Assembly (NCBI GenBank): GCA_012934845.2
Contig: WNNJ02003431.1
Location: 62,001 to 126,000 of the forward strand
Source: Pomphorhynchus laevis
Taxonomy: Eukaryota > Acanthocephala > Palaeacanthocephala > Echinorhynchida > Pomphorhynchidae
Reading direction: 5' to 3'
Length of the DNA stretch: 64,000 bases
Positions within the stretch are counted from its first letter, which is position 1. Every line of letters starts with the position of its first letter. A program made the position numbers and the translations under genes. Below, one piece after another: positions 1 through 13,125 of this stretch. A model generated the notes under the pieces. The model made no database searches, was not told where the DNA came from, and saw nothing but the letters and a program-made list of their open reading frames with translations.

Positions 1-2467
1 TTCTTGCTTCCGTTTCTAGATCTGCTGTAATAAACCATGTTTGATTTACAGATGGTGTCAAAGGGAATGTTCTTTAACAATTTTTTAAACAACTGTAAAA
101 AAAGAATTCATTTATGATTAATCTCAAAAAATATAAATTTCATGCAAAATAAAGTGTAATCTGACAGTGTCGTTTAAGCACACGTACATATAAATGTTTG
201 ACCGGAGCGTTGTGTACAATAATATTGTTTCAATAAATAACTTTTCCACTCATAGAAACATGCCTTTCCACAGTAGAAACGGGGTTTATTGGTCTAGCAA
301 AGCGTCCTCTAAATGTTTGGACATATGAATACAACAGTGAGGTGATAAGCTGTTATTTTTATTCAGACATATTAAATTTGCCTCTTGAATGAAGCTCACA
401 AGATTGATCAAGAAAATGTCAGTCCATGACAGATAAAAAAATACATTAGGTTCCGGGATCCCTTCATATAAATATTTGATAGACGAACAAAAAATAATTA
501 TAATTTAAAATTCATTCAGATAATAATTAATCTGAATTTGTTAAATTAATTTAATGTATAGTTCCGAATGGCTTAGTTAATGGCTTTGTTAATGGCAATA
601 TTTCAATGGCCATTAACCTCAAAAAAATATCTTAGCGTTTAATTTACAAAAATATAAATGTTTAAATAAACATTGAAATATCAGAATAGCTATGGTAATC
701 TATTAAAGTAAAAACTATTACTTTAATATATCAACTAACTATTAAATATAACTAACTATTGAACTACTTAACTATTAACAACTATAACTAACTATTAAAG
801 TACATGAACAGTTGATGTGTGAATAACAAAATCCACACTGTGCGACACTGATACAATAGCGCAAATAATCATTTTACAAGATATTATTCAGTTTAATTCA
901 TTAAAATTGAAAAAAAACTTTAATATTTGTTTTGTCAACGAATATTGCCAATAAAAGAAACATTGCGTATTTGATATGTAATATTTCGTAATAAACGATT
1001 ATATTAAATTATTTGATTCGATAAAAAATAAATTGTTAAAAGTTTTACTTAAGTGAACAATCTCAAGAATTCTAAGAATGCTGTCCGATACACGATTTTT
1101 ATACATTTTCATTCATTGCAAATAATTTAATCGTGAATAATATCATATGATAATATCATATGATTTAATATAATAACAAAACGTATAATATGTAACATCA
1201 TAATGTAGCGATAATAAATGAGTTAAAAATAAATTTATTAATATAAAATAATAATATTTTAATATTAATTAAAATATTATTAATTTAATATTAATATATT
1301 TAAAATAATAATATTTTAAAACATTAATTATATTATAAAAATAATTATAGACAATAATTATCAATTATTATAAAATAATTAGTATAAAATCTTAATCGAT
1401 TATGATCACCCTATGTAACATGGCGTGTCATAAATAATAACTACATCAGTGCTTCAACAAAATATCGACTTTGTTTTCACCTCAAAGTCGAGAATCGCTC
1501 GCACTTTAAGTGATAAATTCAGTGTTCTAAAGCTTACTTATTATTTAAAATTTATAATTCAATTTGTAATTGTATTCCTAAGGCAGATATTTTTTGAATT
1601 CATCCGTTGGCAAAATTAAAATATAAAAACTTTTTTTCATCAGTAAAATATACAATTTAATACGAGGATTTGTAATTGAAAATTATAAATATATTATTTT
1701 CAATTATAACTACGTTTTATAATATACGAGCATTATTCTTTGTTTCTTAACAAAGAATTTTCGATAGCTTATTGCTATCATCAGGGCGAAAATTTCGCGA
1801 TGGTCGTCCTAGTCGCTTAAAATGATTAATTAACTAATGACGTTACAATGAGAACGCGAAATACGATGCAGTTGTCAAACGAATAATACGTAAATAATTG
1901 AGAAGTAACCACATAGATGTAATCAGCATTATCTTCTTGAATAGATGGATATCTATTCAAGAGAATAATCAAAACTATAATTTTTGAAAAACGAATAGTT
2001 TGTCTATGCTGTCTGAAAATTAAATTGTCTGAAAATTACATTTTCCAGTAGAGTTATCGTATTATCTAACGAGAATATTCAATAAAAGAATATTTGATGC
2101 ATTAAAGATAATTATATTATAATAACATAATTATTAGAAATTAAAAGATAATTATATTATAATAAAATTATTAAAAATTTATTATAAACTATTATTTAAA
2201 AGAATTACATTATTAAGTCAACATTCCGTTTTTGAAGCTCGTTATTTGATTATAAATTATTTATTTTTCCAAACAGCTCATGTACCAGCAACACCGGTGA
2301 TAAAAAATATTATCTTAATATTTTTATCCGGATGCTTGGTAAATTATATAGAAGGTGGCTCAACTTTATACATCAAGTTAAGATGTATAATGATAAAATT
2401 ATTTAACTAAAGAGTTATTAAACTTTAAGAAAACTATGACATGGAACGTATCTATTTTTTATTGATT
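1..2467. other. AT-rich spacer downstream of the kinesin light chain gene
   Basis: No coding stretch is recognised. The DNA is strongly AT-rich, with low-complexity TA runs around 1,230-1,400. At 1,761-1,784 a short hairpin (ATAGC, loop TTATT, GCTAT) on the minus strand sits between CTGATGA and GAAA. It resembles the ends of Penelope-like elements but does not fit a hammerhead (see rejected items). Confidence 0.6.
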
Positions 2468-3991
2468 TTAAATAATTTGTTCGTTAAATTTTGCATTTGG
2501 AAGTAAGGACGAACTACAAATTCTTATAGTTGCTCTAAGCTTTGCAAAAGATAATGAACTTGGTTCAGATCTTCTGATCTTACCTGATTGCTGTGTCGCA
2601 CCAATAAACTGATTTTGTAATATAGCAATTATCTCTTTAAGTTGATTGGATCCAGAATTCATCATCGATTCTAATTTGTTGGACAAAGTAGTTCGTTGAG
2701 TTTCCTTAAATAAATTCACGGCAGCCTTGCAAAAATTCATCAATAGCTGTGAATCAACATGAGTGTTATCACTCTTATTCTCGTACATGATTGATATAAT
2801 GTCTTTTAAAAGATATTCAGATTCTGAATATTTACTTCCTCTAATCAAAGCAGATGCAAATTGTATCTGAGTTCGTAAAGTTACCACGTCCGAACGGCCA
2901 AGTCTCTCACTATATATTTTAATAGCTTTTTTGTAATGGGAAAACGTTTCTGCGTATTTTCCCTGGTTCAAACATATTAAAGCAAGATTAACTAACTGTT
3001 TAGCAACATCCGTATGATCATGTCCTAAATTGCTTATACGTATCGCCAAAGCTCTATTACACAAACTTTCAGCTTCTTTATATTTCCCACGTCTACCTTG
3101 AATCACGGATAGATTATTCAATGTAGCAGCTATAGCTGGATTATCTGGACCAAGAACCTGCTCTCTAATTGACAAAGCTTCTTTTAGTAATTGGCTAGCT
3201 TCTTGATATTTATTCTGATCCCGGTACACAAGAGCCAAAATGTTCAACATTGTCGCCACATCAGGATGATTACGGCCTGTAGTCTTTTCCAAATCTTCTA
3301 ATGTTTGCCTGCATAATGGAACCGCTACATCGTATCTATGCTGTGATGCATAATGAATAACCAAGTTATGCAATGTTTTCAATTTTGGTGTAATCTCGTT
3401 TGAATATAAATCGCCGACTGTAGTAGATGTGTTCGAATTGTAACCACTTGAAGAAAAATTACTATACAAAGAAGATCGTGAGCTTTGTAAGCGACTTGAC
3501 TGATTGGATTTTGATCCTTGATCAATAGAACAACAAGCATCTTCATCAATTGGATTTGCTTGTAAAATGCTTTCACTACTAACAGAACCGTCGATATTGT
3601 CACGTTCGAGCTGATCCTTAAACTTATAATGTTCAATTTCAACTTCTAGCTTAATTTTATCCTGTTCGCTTTCAATTAGCCTCTCCCTACATCGATTAAG
3701 TTCTTCACGTAACCATTTATTTTCAGCGCTTAATCTTTGGACTTGCATCTTTGTACGCTGTCTATCTGATTCGTGAAGCTGCATTTGAATAATAAGCTGA
3801 GCGGTACATGAAGCATCCTCTATGCCTAACATAAGCAAATCAATACCGTTTGCTGAGTATTCTTTATTTATTGAACATTTTGAAATGGGTATATTTCCGG
3901 AAAGTAATAAGCTGTGATCTGCACGCAAGCCATTAAGTTTCTGAATTGTGGATCTTGCAGACTGCAGAAGCTCATCGATTGACACTGCCAT
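2468..3991 (-). CDS. KLC: Kinesin light chain, single-exon, 507 aa
   Basis: Kinesin light chains bind the tail of conventional kinesin heavy chain and couple the motor to cargo on microtubules in the cytoplasm. The N-terminus (residues 1-30) resembles the family start. A heptad coiled coil runs about residues 72-131 and includes the family-like stretch SAENKWLREELNR. A serine- and asparagine-rich linker spans about 135-200. Tetratricopeptide repeats begin at KLKTLHNLVIHYASQ (residue 203) and include HPDVATMLNILALVYRDQNKY and the three-residue-shifted repeats that follow, to about residue 400. The C-terminus keeps SFAKLRATIR, like the SFSKLRASIR tail of animal KLCs. The last two TPRs are poorly conserved and the protein is slightly shorter than the usual 540-560 aa. 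The first ATG in frame was chosen; it starts where family similarity starts. The frame is open throughout with no intron, which could mean a retrocopy or simple intron loss. The family call is very secure. Confidence 0.95.
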   Translation of the reverse strand: MAVSIDELLQSARSTIQKLNGLRADHSLLLSGNIPISKCSINKEYSANGIDLLMLGIEDASCTAQLIIQMQLHESDRQRTKMQVQRLSAENKWLREELNRCRERLIESEQDKIKLEVEIEHYKFKDQLERDNIDGSVSSESILQANPIDEDACCSIDQGSKSNQSSRLQSSRSSLYSNFSSSGYNSNTSTTVGDLYSNEITPKLKTLHNLVIHYASQHRYDVAVPLCRQTLEDLEKTTGRNHPDVATMLNILALVYRDQNKYQEASQLLKEALSIREQVLGPDNPAIAATLNNLSVIQGRRGKYKEAESLCNRALAIRISNLGHDHTDVAKQLVNLALICLNQGKYAETFSHYKKAIKIYSERLGRSDVVTLRTQIQFASALIRGSKYSESEYLLKDIISIMYENKSDNTHVDSQLLMNFCKAAVNLFKETQRTTLSNKLESMMNSGSNQLKEIIAILQNQFIGATQQSGKIRRSEPSSLSFAKLRATIRICSSSLLPNAKFNEQII

Positions 3992-4137
3992 TAGTTTTAA
4001 TCAAAATTGAATGATATTAATCTAAAATAATAATTTTAATTGTAACTATAGCCATAATATTAGTAGTTAATAAATGTTTCATTTATTTATTAAACAGTTA
4101 TTAATGCGTTATTTTCGCTAATCTAAATAATATTTAG
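3992..4137. other. Upstream flank of the kinesin light chain gene
   Basis: AT-rich sequence immediately 5' of the KLC start codon. A promoter must lie here or beyond, but no core element can be singled out. Confidence 0.3.
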
Positions 4138-4490
4138 TAATAAATATTAAATGAAATTATAAATATTAAATATATTAATTGCTGAATTAAATAATTATTT
4201 TTGTTAAAATGAAGCAAATTTAGTAATAAATATTAAATGGAATTATAAATATTAAATATATTAATTGTTGAATTAAATTAAATAATTATTTTTGTTAAAA
4301 TAAAGTAAATTTAGTAATAAATATTAAATGAAATTATAAATATTAAATATATTAATTATTAAACTAAATAAGTAATTAAATATTTATTTTTTAAACTAAT
4401 ATTATTAATAATTGAAATATTATGAAAATTAATTTTAATAATTAAAATTATTTTTGCTAAACTTAATCAAATTTGGTAATAAATATTAAT
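4138..4490. repeat. Minisatellite, about 3 units of 86-91 bp
   Basis: Units start at 4,138, 4,224 and 4,315, each beginning TAATAAATATTAAATG and ending with a stretch like TTTTTGTTAAAATRAAG followed by CAAATTTAG or TAAATTTAG. The third unit is lengthened, and a partial fourth begins at 4,476. Units differ at only a few positions, so the amplification is fairly recent. Confidence 0.8.
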
Positions 4491-4719
4491 GATAGAAAGA
4501 TTTATTTATCAACCTATGTGCCAAGGGCAAAGGAGAAACATTTTACAGTCTATACAAGCATTAATTAATGGGTAAAAAGGTTTGCACGCTAGAAATTCAA
4601 ATTAAATATTATTATAAATCTAAATTCAATTGAACTTCAAATGTGTATAAGTTAACATCACCTGAAATATGGTTCAGGGATGCTTTATCCCTTAACCATA
4701 GTTAAGGGATAAAGAATTT

Positions 4720-5210
4720 TTAATTTTTTCCTCTAGTTAAAGGGAACTTTATGTAGGCCTTGAGCTATTTTGCACGAGATATGTTCGTCATGGTGCGCGA
4801 AGGTCCATCGCGACGTCAAATTAAACCTGAGATAACAAAATATACTAATAGCTTCTACTATTGAACCATTATAAAGGAGAACATCTGATTTGCAAGCCTA
4901 CAACCCTTTCAAAATTAAAAAAATTGTTTTGGCATATTGACTACAAAATTGTTATAAGCACAGTATTGGTGTATCTTGTCTATTAAGCTTTGTATGTTGA
5001 TTCGATGAAATGAGAAAATTACTAGGTCATCTGCGTACAAGATTTATTTATTTACGTTCGTTTCCTCCATTATCGCCGCTAAATCTGAGACTATAAGACT
5101 AAAAAGCAGGACGCTTATTGGATCGCTTTGCAACACACCATTATTTTAAATGAAGGACTCCGGAAAGTTAACTCCGTCAAACATACGAATGTTATGAGGT
5201 TTTAACATCT
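4720..5210 (-). pseudogene. LINE reverse-transcriptase fragment (palm/thumb), decayed
   Basis: Read on the minus strand, the segment shows the RT order NGVLQSDPISVLLFSLIVSDL, then ILYADDLVIFS, then a thumb-like part IFCYLRFNLTSRWTF. These correspond to RT motifs B, C (YADD) and the FxYLG-type motif of non-LTR retrotransposons. The reading is broken by in-frame stops and at least one frame change. The fragment is shorter than a complete RT, and no endonuclease or 3' end is seen. Clade is not assigned; the style suits the RTE/CR1-like LINEs elsewhere in the window. Confidence 0.6.
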
Positions 5211-6785
5211 CTTAATAAATATTAATAAATATTAATAATATTTATTAATATTTATTAATATTAATAAAATAATGCATATTAATAGCAATTAATAATTAAT
5301 TATAAAATAATTGTCTAAAATATACAATATTAAATATATTAATTATAGCATTTAGCAAAATATTAAATCATATTATTATAATATTTAAAATTAATATTAT
5401 AACATTTGAATTATTTAATCTACAAAATAAAATATTATAATATTTTATAATTTAAAATATTAAACTATCAAAAATTAAACTAAATTAAAGTTTTGTTTGA
5501 CGTTTTAGTTTAATCAGCAAATATTTAATTTATAAACGGAAACTGTTGAAGTAAAATAAACATTATGGAAAATAGATAAGGAAAGTTGTTATACGCAAAA
5601 TTATCAACACATTCTTAATTAGTAATTATGATTTTTAATATTAAAATATAGTCCTTAATCTAATTCACGGAACTTTTATTACGTGACTAATAATCAGATA
5701 AGATTAACAAATCAGATCAGCTAACTAAGTCTACGTATTTATTGTTATATATAAATTTAAAATAAATAATTATAGATAGTAAATAATTGTTATTTTAAGA
5801 TTTTATATAATTTAAACCAAGTTAAAATTAAAAATTTAAAAATAAATTATATTTATTTAAATATAATATTTTATTTAATATAATAAATAATAAAATAATA
5901 AAGAATTAATAATTATTATATAAGATGACATATAAATTATATATAGTTAAAATTTAATAATTAATAATTATTATATAAGACGTCATATGATTTATATTTA
6001 TATATAGTTAAAATAAAAAATTCAAATTAAAATAAAAGTCAATTTTTATGTATTAACTAATTAATAACAGACCATGTATCAGAATAAGGATTTGAGATAA
6101 TCAGGAGGAACTGCTGTGTTATCTTTAATCTTCATTGTAAATTAAACGATTCTTTTATTTTATAAGTTTCAAAAAATCAAAACATTCATTATTGAGTAAT
6201 GTCGCTTATATTATACATTTTTTATATATAAAAATATGACTTATTCTACCGTATAAAATTTATATTACGGTACCTTCAGATAATAATATCCGTACATTTG
6301 GTTCAATGGTGTTCATATTATGATGGAGCACAATGACTGTTTTCCCGGCATTGGGTTCTAATGTATGGAACAAATTAGCGCATTGAAAGATGCGGTAATT
6401 TGTCTGCTACATCGATGAAAACAAAAATTTACAATAATTTTCAATTATCTAAAATTTAGTTAAAATTTTTGTGCAACAAGGTTTTAATTTCAAATGTTTA
6501 TCCAATTGCAAATTTCAACATGAAAGCATTTGATGCAAATGAAAGCATTTAGCACAGTCGAACATATGTATTTGAGAATTTATGGTATAGAATACGATGT
6601 AATAATTAGTTTAAAAAATAGGACAAAAATAATGTAAAAAAGATAAAAATATCAGGTAAAGTAATCAAATTTAACTTAGTAAATACCCAAATACCTAATT
6701 CGAACCAAATAAAAAAGGATTTATTTTTACGTAGCAAATTTATTTTTAAGTAGCACGTTTACATGACTACAAAAAATCTACATCA
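5211..6785. other. AT-rich spacer with a short tandem duplication
   Basis: No gene is recognised. At about 5,905-6,020 a ~55 bp unit containing AATAATTATTATATAAGA is present twice in tandem. At 5,708-5,740 a ~33 bp motif occurs that is found again, in the other orientation, at 38,171 and 53,011. Confidence 0.5.
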
Positions 6786-6789
6786 TGTG

Positions 6790-7085
6790 TAGAGGATGTT
6801 GGAACGTCGGAGTTGTTTAAATGCTATAAAGGAGGGGGCGAGGCGGACGTCGAGAGGGATTTGATTCCAGGCGAGTGGGGCGGCGGCGAGGAAGGATCAG
6901 AGACTGTAGTTGTAGGAGTAATTGGGAACGTGGAGTAAGAGGGTATGACGGGAACGCGGCGATAGAGAGGTGAGATGATTGTCGTCTAAGAAAGGAAGGT
7001 TGATGAACGATAGGGAGAGGACAGCGATGAGACGAAAAGTTACAAGAAGAAGGCGGAGTTTGATGTGGATGTAGATTGATTAAAT
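6790..7085 (-). mobile_element. 5'-truncated L2-like LINE tail fragment
   Basis: This ~290 bp segment is clearly related to the 3' coding and tail portion of the L2-like LINE at 50,840-51,150 and 49,450-49,750. They share blocks such as GGACGTCGAGAGGGA and TCGTCTAAGAAAGGAAGGT. Its base composition (GC-rich for this window) stands out from the surroundings. It is the smallest of the five L2-like copies here and carries no RT motif. Confidence 0.85.
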
Positions 7086-9267
7086 GGGTTGTAAGTAATA
7101 TTATCTAAGAAATTTTTTAATCTACTACATTTGATCATCTATAAGAAGTGAAATCTAATGGACTTATTAACTTTATTCATTTACTTCGTGATTAACAGAG
7201 CTATGAAGAATTTAAAGTAAAATAAAGATTTATTCAAATACAGATCAAATCACAGTGATAGATGATTATTTGATCACAGAACCCTACACTAATCAGTTAG
7301 TGTAATCAGTTCTCTACACTAATTTTAACTATTTTTAGTTAAACCACTTAAATAAAATTAAATATACTTTAGAGAGCAGTGCATACATTTATGATGCTAT
7401 TCGAGATACATAGAGCAATAGGGATATAATCTTTAACTAATCGATTTACCTTCTCCTCAGTAAGATGACTTCGAATTTGATGGTTTGTACAAATAAAAAT
7501 ATATTTCTTCCGTGTATATTTTCTTTCGGATTAAAAATATATTTCTCTTGTATTTTGGATTCCTAGTTTGATTCATAAAAATACAGAGTCGATTTTCAAC
7601 ACCAATATTTTAGGAAGTTAGAACATTGAAAAATATCAGATAGAAAACTACATTTGATCACCCATCAGCAGTGAAATCAAATAGCTAATATAATCAAATT
7701 CTATATTTTGTATTTTGTGAAATAAATAATGGCAGATAATAAAATCGACTATATTGACACTAAACTGATCGCTGCTACCTATAGGAGCTTCATAGCATAT
7801 ATGTCGTTATGTCGTTAATTGTATGTGAAAAGATAAGATTGAGAATATAATAATTCAATACAATATATAATTCAATAAAATCGATTATATATTCATAATC
7901 GAATCAAAATAAAGTTTTAAGCTTTGAATCAATTATAAATGATTGAGTTATTAAATAGTTTACAAATTCAATGTTAGATCTAGGCTAATTCACTATTTAC
8001 GGTAATGTTTCAATGCCATCCTGACAGGCATTATATGTATCGTTTAATAACGCAATATATCAAAGACAATAAATCAAAAGCATCAATTTAAAACAGAATC
8101 GAAATACTTTAATCGAAATTATAGAGACAAAGCAAATTACCTAATTCCACTTTAAACTTTTCAATAAAAAGTAATTAAAATTTTCACTTTGGAATAATTT
8201 ATCTGATACTTTTATACCGAAATGGCAAACCGTGCTTTAAGGGTTTCTTAACTTGATGGCGTTTAATAACTGTTTTTAGTGGAAATAGTACATTTGTAAT
8301 TTTACATTCGCATAAATATTTGCTTAAAAAGTATTCGGCGTAAAGAAAATTTTAAATGTAGCATAATATATTGATTATTTGGCGTAACATAGTTTTCTAA
8401 TATTCTCTGGTAACAACTATGTGCTGCATTGAAATTCTTGAAGTGTAGAATTTATTCAAAGACAAAAATGTACATGTCTGCTATAAAACAGGAAATTAAA
8501 GCAAACTTGTTGCTGATAGATTTCAATTATTTTATCCCGATTCTAAAGATGACGACTTCTCGTTAATAAATAAAATGCGGAGTCACTCTGCAAGCAAAAT
8601 TATAAAATATTAACCAATTCATTATCTGAAAAAAAGTTTAAGTGAAAATCATCACGATCTAACAGTTGATGTGGATCCAACATGGATGCACTATTGATAT
8701 AGTAATTTAATTAAACAAGAAAAATACGTAATAGTCTGTTCGCAACATGGTGTCTTCATCTGAAACAAAATATAACAATTCACCAGTGAAATTGAAAGTA
8801 TTTTGAAATATTTGTAAACACTGCTCGTACAGATCATTACACCTTTCACTAATATTTAATAAAATCGTAGGTTAAATAACAGTCTTTGTCATAATGCTAC
8901 TTCTTTATCGACGGAATATAATTTTTCTTGTATATGAACATTTATAAACGAGCAAACATTAGTAATTAAAATAAAAAACGTGTACATAAATTGATAAAAA
9001 AATTGATTATACATATACTGTACTGATATAAAAGAATTGCTCTATCATATATGCAAATTATTACAATTATCAAGATTTTGTAAGTGAAACGAAGAGAAGT
9101 TAGAGAAATTTTAAAATATAGCAATTGTCTTCGTTAGCTATCATATTTAGAATTGCATAGCACCATTGAACTAACGAAGCAAACGAGAATTAGCGAAAAT
9201 TAAGAAAAATTAATTTAATCTAAATAAATAAATAAATTAAATAAACTTTAAAAATAAAAATTAAACT
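7086..9267. other. AT-rich spacer, nothing recognised
   Basis: No exon, RNA gene or element with a clear family is visible. A weak direct repeat links 7,122-7,165 and 7,651-7,693 (both near CTACATTTGATCA...AGTGAAATC). Confidence 0.4.
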
Positions 9268-9545
9268 TTGAAAATCCAAACAAAAACACAAAAGACAATA
9301 TGCCTTTTGTACAATTTGGTCGAAGCTGAATTTCAATTACTCTTTGAATCGAAATCTTTCACTCGGTATTGTCACTGACTGTTTGCCTAAGTCAAGCGAT
9401 TTTGAAAATCGAAACAAAAACACAAAAGACATTATTCCTTTTTTACAGTCTAGTCGAAGCTAAATTTAAGTTACTCCTTGAATTTATTGCTCTTTGAATT
9501 TATTGCTCTTTGAATCTTTCACTCGGTATTATCACTGACTGTTTG
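9268..9545. repeat. Tandem duplication at the outer edge of arm 1
   Basis: A ~135 bp unit starting near GAAAATC(C/G)AAACAAAAACAC occurs at about 9,269 and again at about 9,402. Both contain a TCGAAGCT block and TCTTTCACTCGGTATT. The matching outer end of arm 2 (about 27,540-27,660) holds the unit once, so arm 1 gained a duplication or arm 2 lost one. Confidence 0.75.
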
Positions 9546-12480
9546 TTTAAGTTAGATCAAGAGACTGGCAGTATCCGCCTTAAACAAGTTCATATTGCGT
9601 CTACTTCGCCGTTCTCTTTAAATTTAATAGCTAATTGGTTTGCACAATTATTTTCAAAAACTCAGACGGGTAGTTCGGCAAAGCAAATTTCTGACCGCAT
9701 TAACTTAAATGTGTCCAGCTTCTGGAGTTATTTGGCATTAATATAGTAAATTAATGGGTTTGGAGGGACACAGTTATATATGTAACTAAAAAATACACTT
9801 GAAATGTATCTCGATTTCTTTGAATTTTATATCATAAATGCAGATCCAAAGCCGTAATAAAATCCATATAGTAAATATTTGTACATTAAACGCTTATATC
9901 AAAATATACCGTTGAGAGGAAAAAAGAGAATTGGTATAAAAATTATAAAAAGAGGATTTATAAATGTTTATTTTCCTAGTAATAATTACGCAAAAAAATA
10001 TTTATTTTCAAAATCAATGCATTCTTAACAAAATAAATTTATATATTTACAAATGTATAAATGACACATAAATATGATAAATTTTGAATTGTATAATAAA
10101 ATTAATCATCATGCGTGAAAAATAATATCGCACAATTTTAATTGACCCATTTTGCAATTTATGAACAATGAATCTATTTGCCATTGTACTATATACCAAT
10201 TGGATAAGTCTTGTTACTGTTTCACTGTGAGAAAAATGTGTATCTATGAGGAACATTTTCACTATAATTTTTAATGAGATGAAAAAAAACACATCTTCAA
10301 TTACATTTAAAATACATCGATTTTAAAATTGTAATCCATCATACATTTAATTGCATTTAAAATGCACTGTATAAATAACTTATTAGTGCCGTTGGTGTGC
10401 TGACTTGAAGAGTCTCGACCGCAATTTGATAGCACAAGAGATATTTATAAAAACATATCATTTAAAATAAAACATTGGATCAGTAAAAACGAATTTAAGT
10501 ATCAAAAAATTAAAATTAAATGAATTTTAAAAAATACATTTATTATTTATAAACTAATAAACTATTTTCAATTAACAAAAAAGTTTGTGAGATGATAACA
10601 TACAAGCTTTAATACACAATCTTGTCAACATCGCTCGGTCTGACAAGCTTACGTAAACTCAGAATCTTGGTATTTTATTATTAATTATAAGCTAATAAAC
10701 TATATTCAATTAACAAATTAGATATTTTATTATCAGTAATTTCAAAAAGTATTAATAAATTGTGGTTATATTTTAACTGATATAGGTATAATGTATTTTT
10801 GACTGTTTATTGAATTCAAAGTCTACGATTCACCATGAAATAATATGCAACGATATAAGTATAACAGATTTAATTATACTAGCATTTTTACTAAATAGGA
10901 AATCACATCTGTATTCGAATCGGACGGGATGATTGCGTCTATTTGACGTCTAGTTACCTTTTAATCTTTAAAATTTTGAAACATAACACTTCACTAGTCA
11001 ATAATAAATAATAAATAATTACATGTTTTTAAATAATCTTGAAAAATTATAATTTCATTATGTTAAATCGAAAAGGCTAAACCAATATTAAATGCATTTA
11101 AAATAAGGTGTAATAACAAATGAAACTCTTTGACGAAAACTAAATATATTCCTAAAATAAACACAACTTGAGCTTATTAATTTTACAAAATTAAAACCGT
11201 TTTTTGGTGTTTAGTAAATATATTTTATAGTTATTACGGCGAATAAATAAAAATTAAAGTTTAGCTCTCACTATGATCATCCAATTGACATCGTTTTAAG
11301 AATTATCTAATATTTGAAAAGTATATTTGATTTATTTACAAAATATAACATAACGAATACAAAAATGTCGGTGCAGATAAAAATGAAATTTACAGAAGAT
11401 AATAATTTCTTAAGAAAACAACGAGTGAACATGAATTGTCGCGCTTTTGTTTGCTCAAAATCAGGTACGTTTTTAATTTGCAATATACAAGATCCTTTAC
11501 AATCATTAACGTTGCTTTTGATTTGAACATTAACGGCTACATTATGAATTGGCAGCAATCCCCAATACGAAATAAATTTGCATTTTAAGCTAAATTATTT
11601 ATCCTTATACAAAATATTCACGTATTTTCAGTGTGTAGATTGTTATGGACGCGTTTCCTCACTTGGACACTTAAACCCCGGCATCAAAAATGTACCACAA
11701 TGCACAAAAGTTCAAACTAAAATACACCAATAAACGAATAACTCTTAATTATTTCAGGATTTAGAATTTGCATGTGACCACAAAAATGGCATGTTTAATA
11801 TTCCAATCCTGTAGCTAAAAGTCCAGTTAAGTCTGTGCATTAGATGCGTGATGATCAATATTGGTTGTCAATAATGATCCCAAATTATTTTTTAATTTGA
11901 TTATTTTGTAATATTTTATTGTCACTAAATTGTTAAATAATTAATTAAATTGTTTTCTATCCTCTACAATAACATTTAGTCTTGTTGCTCAGTCTATATT
12001 ATTTTGTTCCAATTATTTTTCAGTTAATTTCTGCATACCTTTGTATTATCACCAATTTACATTGTAATTCGTTGCAATCTTCTTATTATTCTTTTCATTT
12101 TTCTGGCAGGCCAGGGTTGGCAGCTTTGATATGTCTTCTCCTTACCTCTAGGTCTTGTGCTAGAGCTGGCGCCAGGTTACATGTTTTCTAATCATAATGG
12201 ATGGTATCCATCAATCTTTTCTGAGGCGGCCACGAGGTCGTACGCTTAAAACGATTGGCTCCGCTCGGCATACTACTGTTTTGTCAGCCCTTTGAATGTG
12301 TCCGAACCATCGTAGTCGATATTCCCTCGCTTTGGGGTTTATTTGCGTGACACCGAAAAGTTGGCGGATGTTGGTATTCGGAATCCTATCTAGGCGTGTT
12401 ACTCTATAAGACCAGCGCATCATATTCATCTCCATGGCGTGTAATTTTCTTTTGGCGTCTGAATTTGATGGCCAGCATTC
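9275..12480 (-). repeat. Arm 1 of a ~3 kb inverted duplication (partner 24,691-27,660)
   Basis: Reverse-complemented, this arm matches 24,691-27,660 almost base for base. For example, an 83-codon open frame at 11,307-11,558 (minus) recurs identically at 25,612-25,863 (plus), and 11,982-12,191 differs from its partner by two codons. The shared unit ends on the inner side with the 3' part of an RTE-type LINE and on the outer side at AAACAAAAACACAAAAG. Apart from the LINE remnant, only short unidentifiable open frames occur. A common 3' end with differing 5' limits (arm 1 continues into more LINE sequence to 12,680) suggests a retrotransposed unit. A segmental inverted duplication is equally possible. 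Confidence 0.85.
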
Positions 12481-12680
12481 TGTGGGGTACAATGCAACCG
12501 GTCTCACAACTGTTGTGTAGATTTTGGCTTTAAGCTTCAGTTGCATTCGTCGATCACATAATATTCCTGAAAGGCCTTCCCATTTTAGCCAAGCTGCGTT
12601 AAGGCGCCCCTTTACATTCTTATTTATTGTACCATCCGATAAAAGGTGGAACCCTAGGTATTTGAAGGTAGTACACTAGT
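12095..12680 (-). pseudogene. RTE-type LINE, C-terminal part of the RT polyprotein
   Basis: The minus strand encodes LKAKIYTTVVRPVALYPTEC, then MEMNMMRWSYRVTRLDRIPN and LRWFGHIQRADKTVV, the characteristic post-RT region of RTE-clade LINEs (VVRPVALYG.EC, RLDR.RN, RWYGH..R). After a frame change near 12,211 the tail ends RRRHIKAANPGLPEK and a stop at 12,095, followed by an A-rich GAAAAGAATAATAAGAAG stretch typical of RTE 3' ends. The RT palm and endonuclease are absent. The part from 12,480 inward to 12,095 lies in the inverted duplication. Confidence 0.85.
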
Positions 12681-13125
12681 AATTCGTTGCAATATATGTT
12701 GCACGTATTGACAAAATGTAAAATGATAATTTCAATTTAATAATTACTGATGGAACATTAGTGTGTTATTGTGTGTTATTCGAGTACATTTACATAAATA
12801 TTTTTGGTGAGCCAGCAATTGAAATACAAGGCAAAAGTTAATGAAACTGATAATTTCATAAAAACGCTAGATTTTGGATAATGTTCCTTTCAAATTAATT
12901 TTATCCCAGCCAAATGGAAATGCGAAAATGTTTTGCTAAATTGCTAAGCTAGAATATCTTAATTTTTCGAATGTGCTTCAATTCAATTAAATGTCTGGTT
13001 ATAGACCAGATAGTTAGTTACTAGATGAACTTATAACCTGTAATAAAATGTATTTGTATTTATAAAATAAAAGTCGGACTTTACAGGTATTTACATAAAA
13101 ATTATAAATTAGCTTCTTAGTAATG
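12681..13125. other. Spacer between LINE remnant and annexin-like gene
   Basis: AT-rich sequence with no recognised coding content. It presumably includes the 3' untranslated region of the minus-strand annexin-like gene. Confidence 0.35.

Noticed and set aside
1761-1784. Hammerhead on the minus strand (CTGATGA ... GAAA)
   Set aside because: The hairpin GATAGC/GCTATC pairs through the G8-A9 core positions and leaves no proper helix II register, so it is only a look-alike.
11307-11558. 83-codon frame repeated identically in both duplication arms (also 25,612-25,863)
   Set aside because: Identity follows from the recent duplication, not selection. There is no domain, and the opposite strand is equally open.
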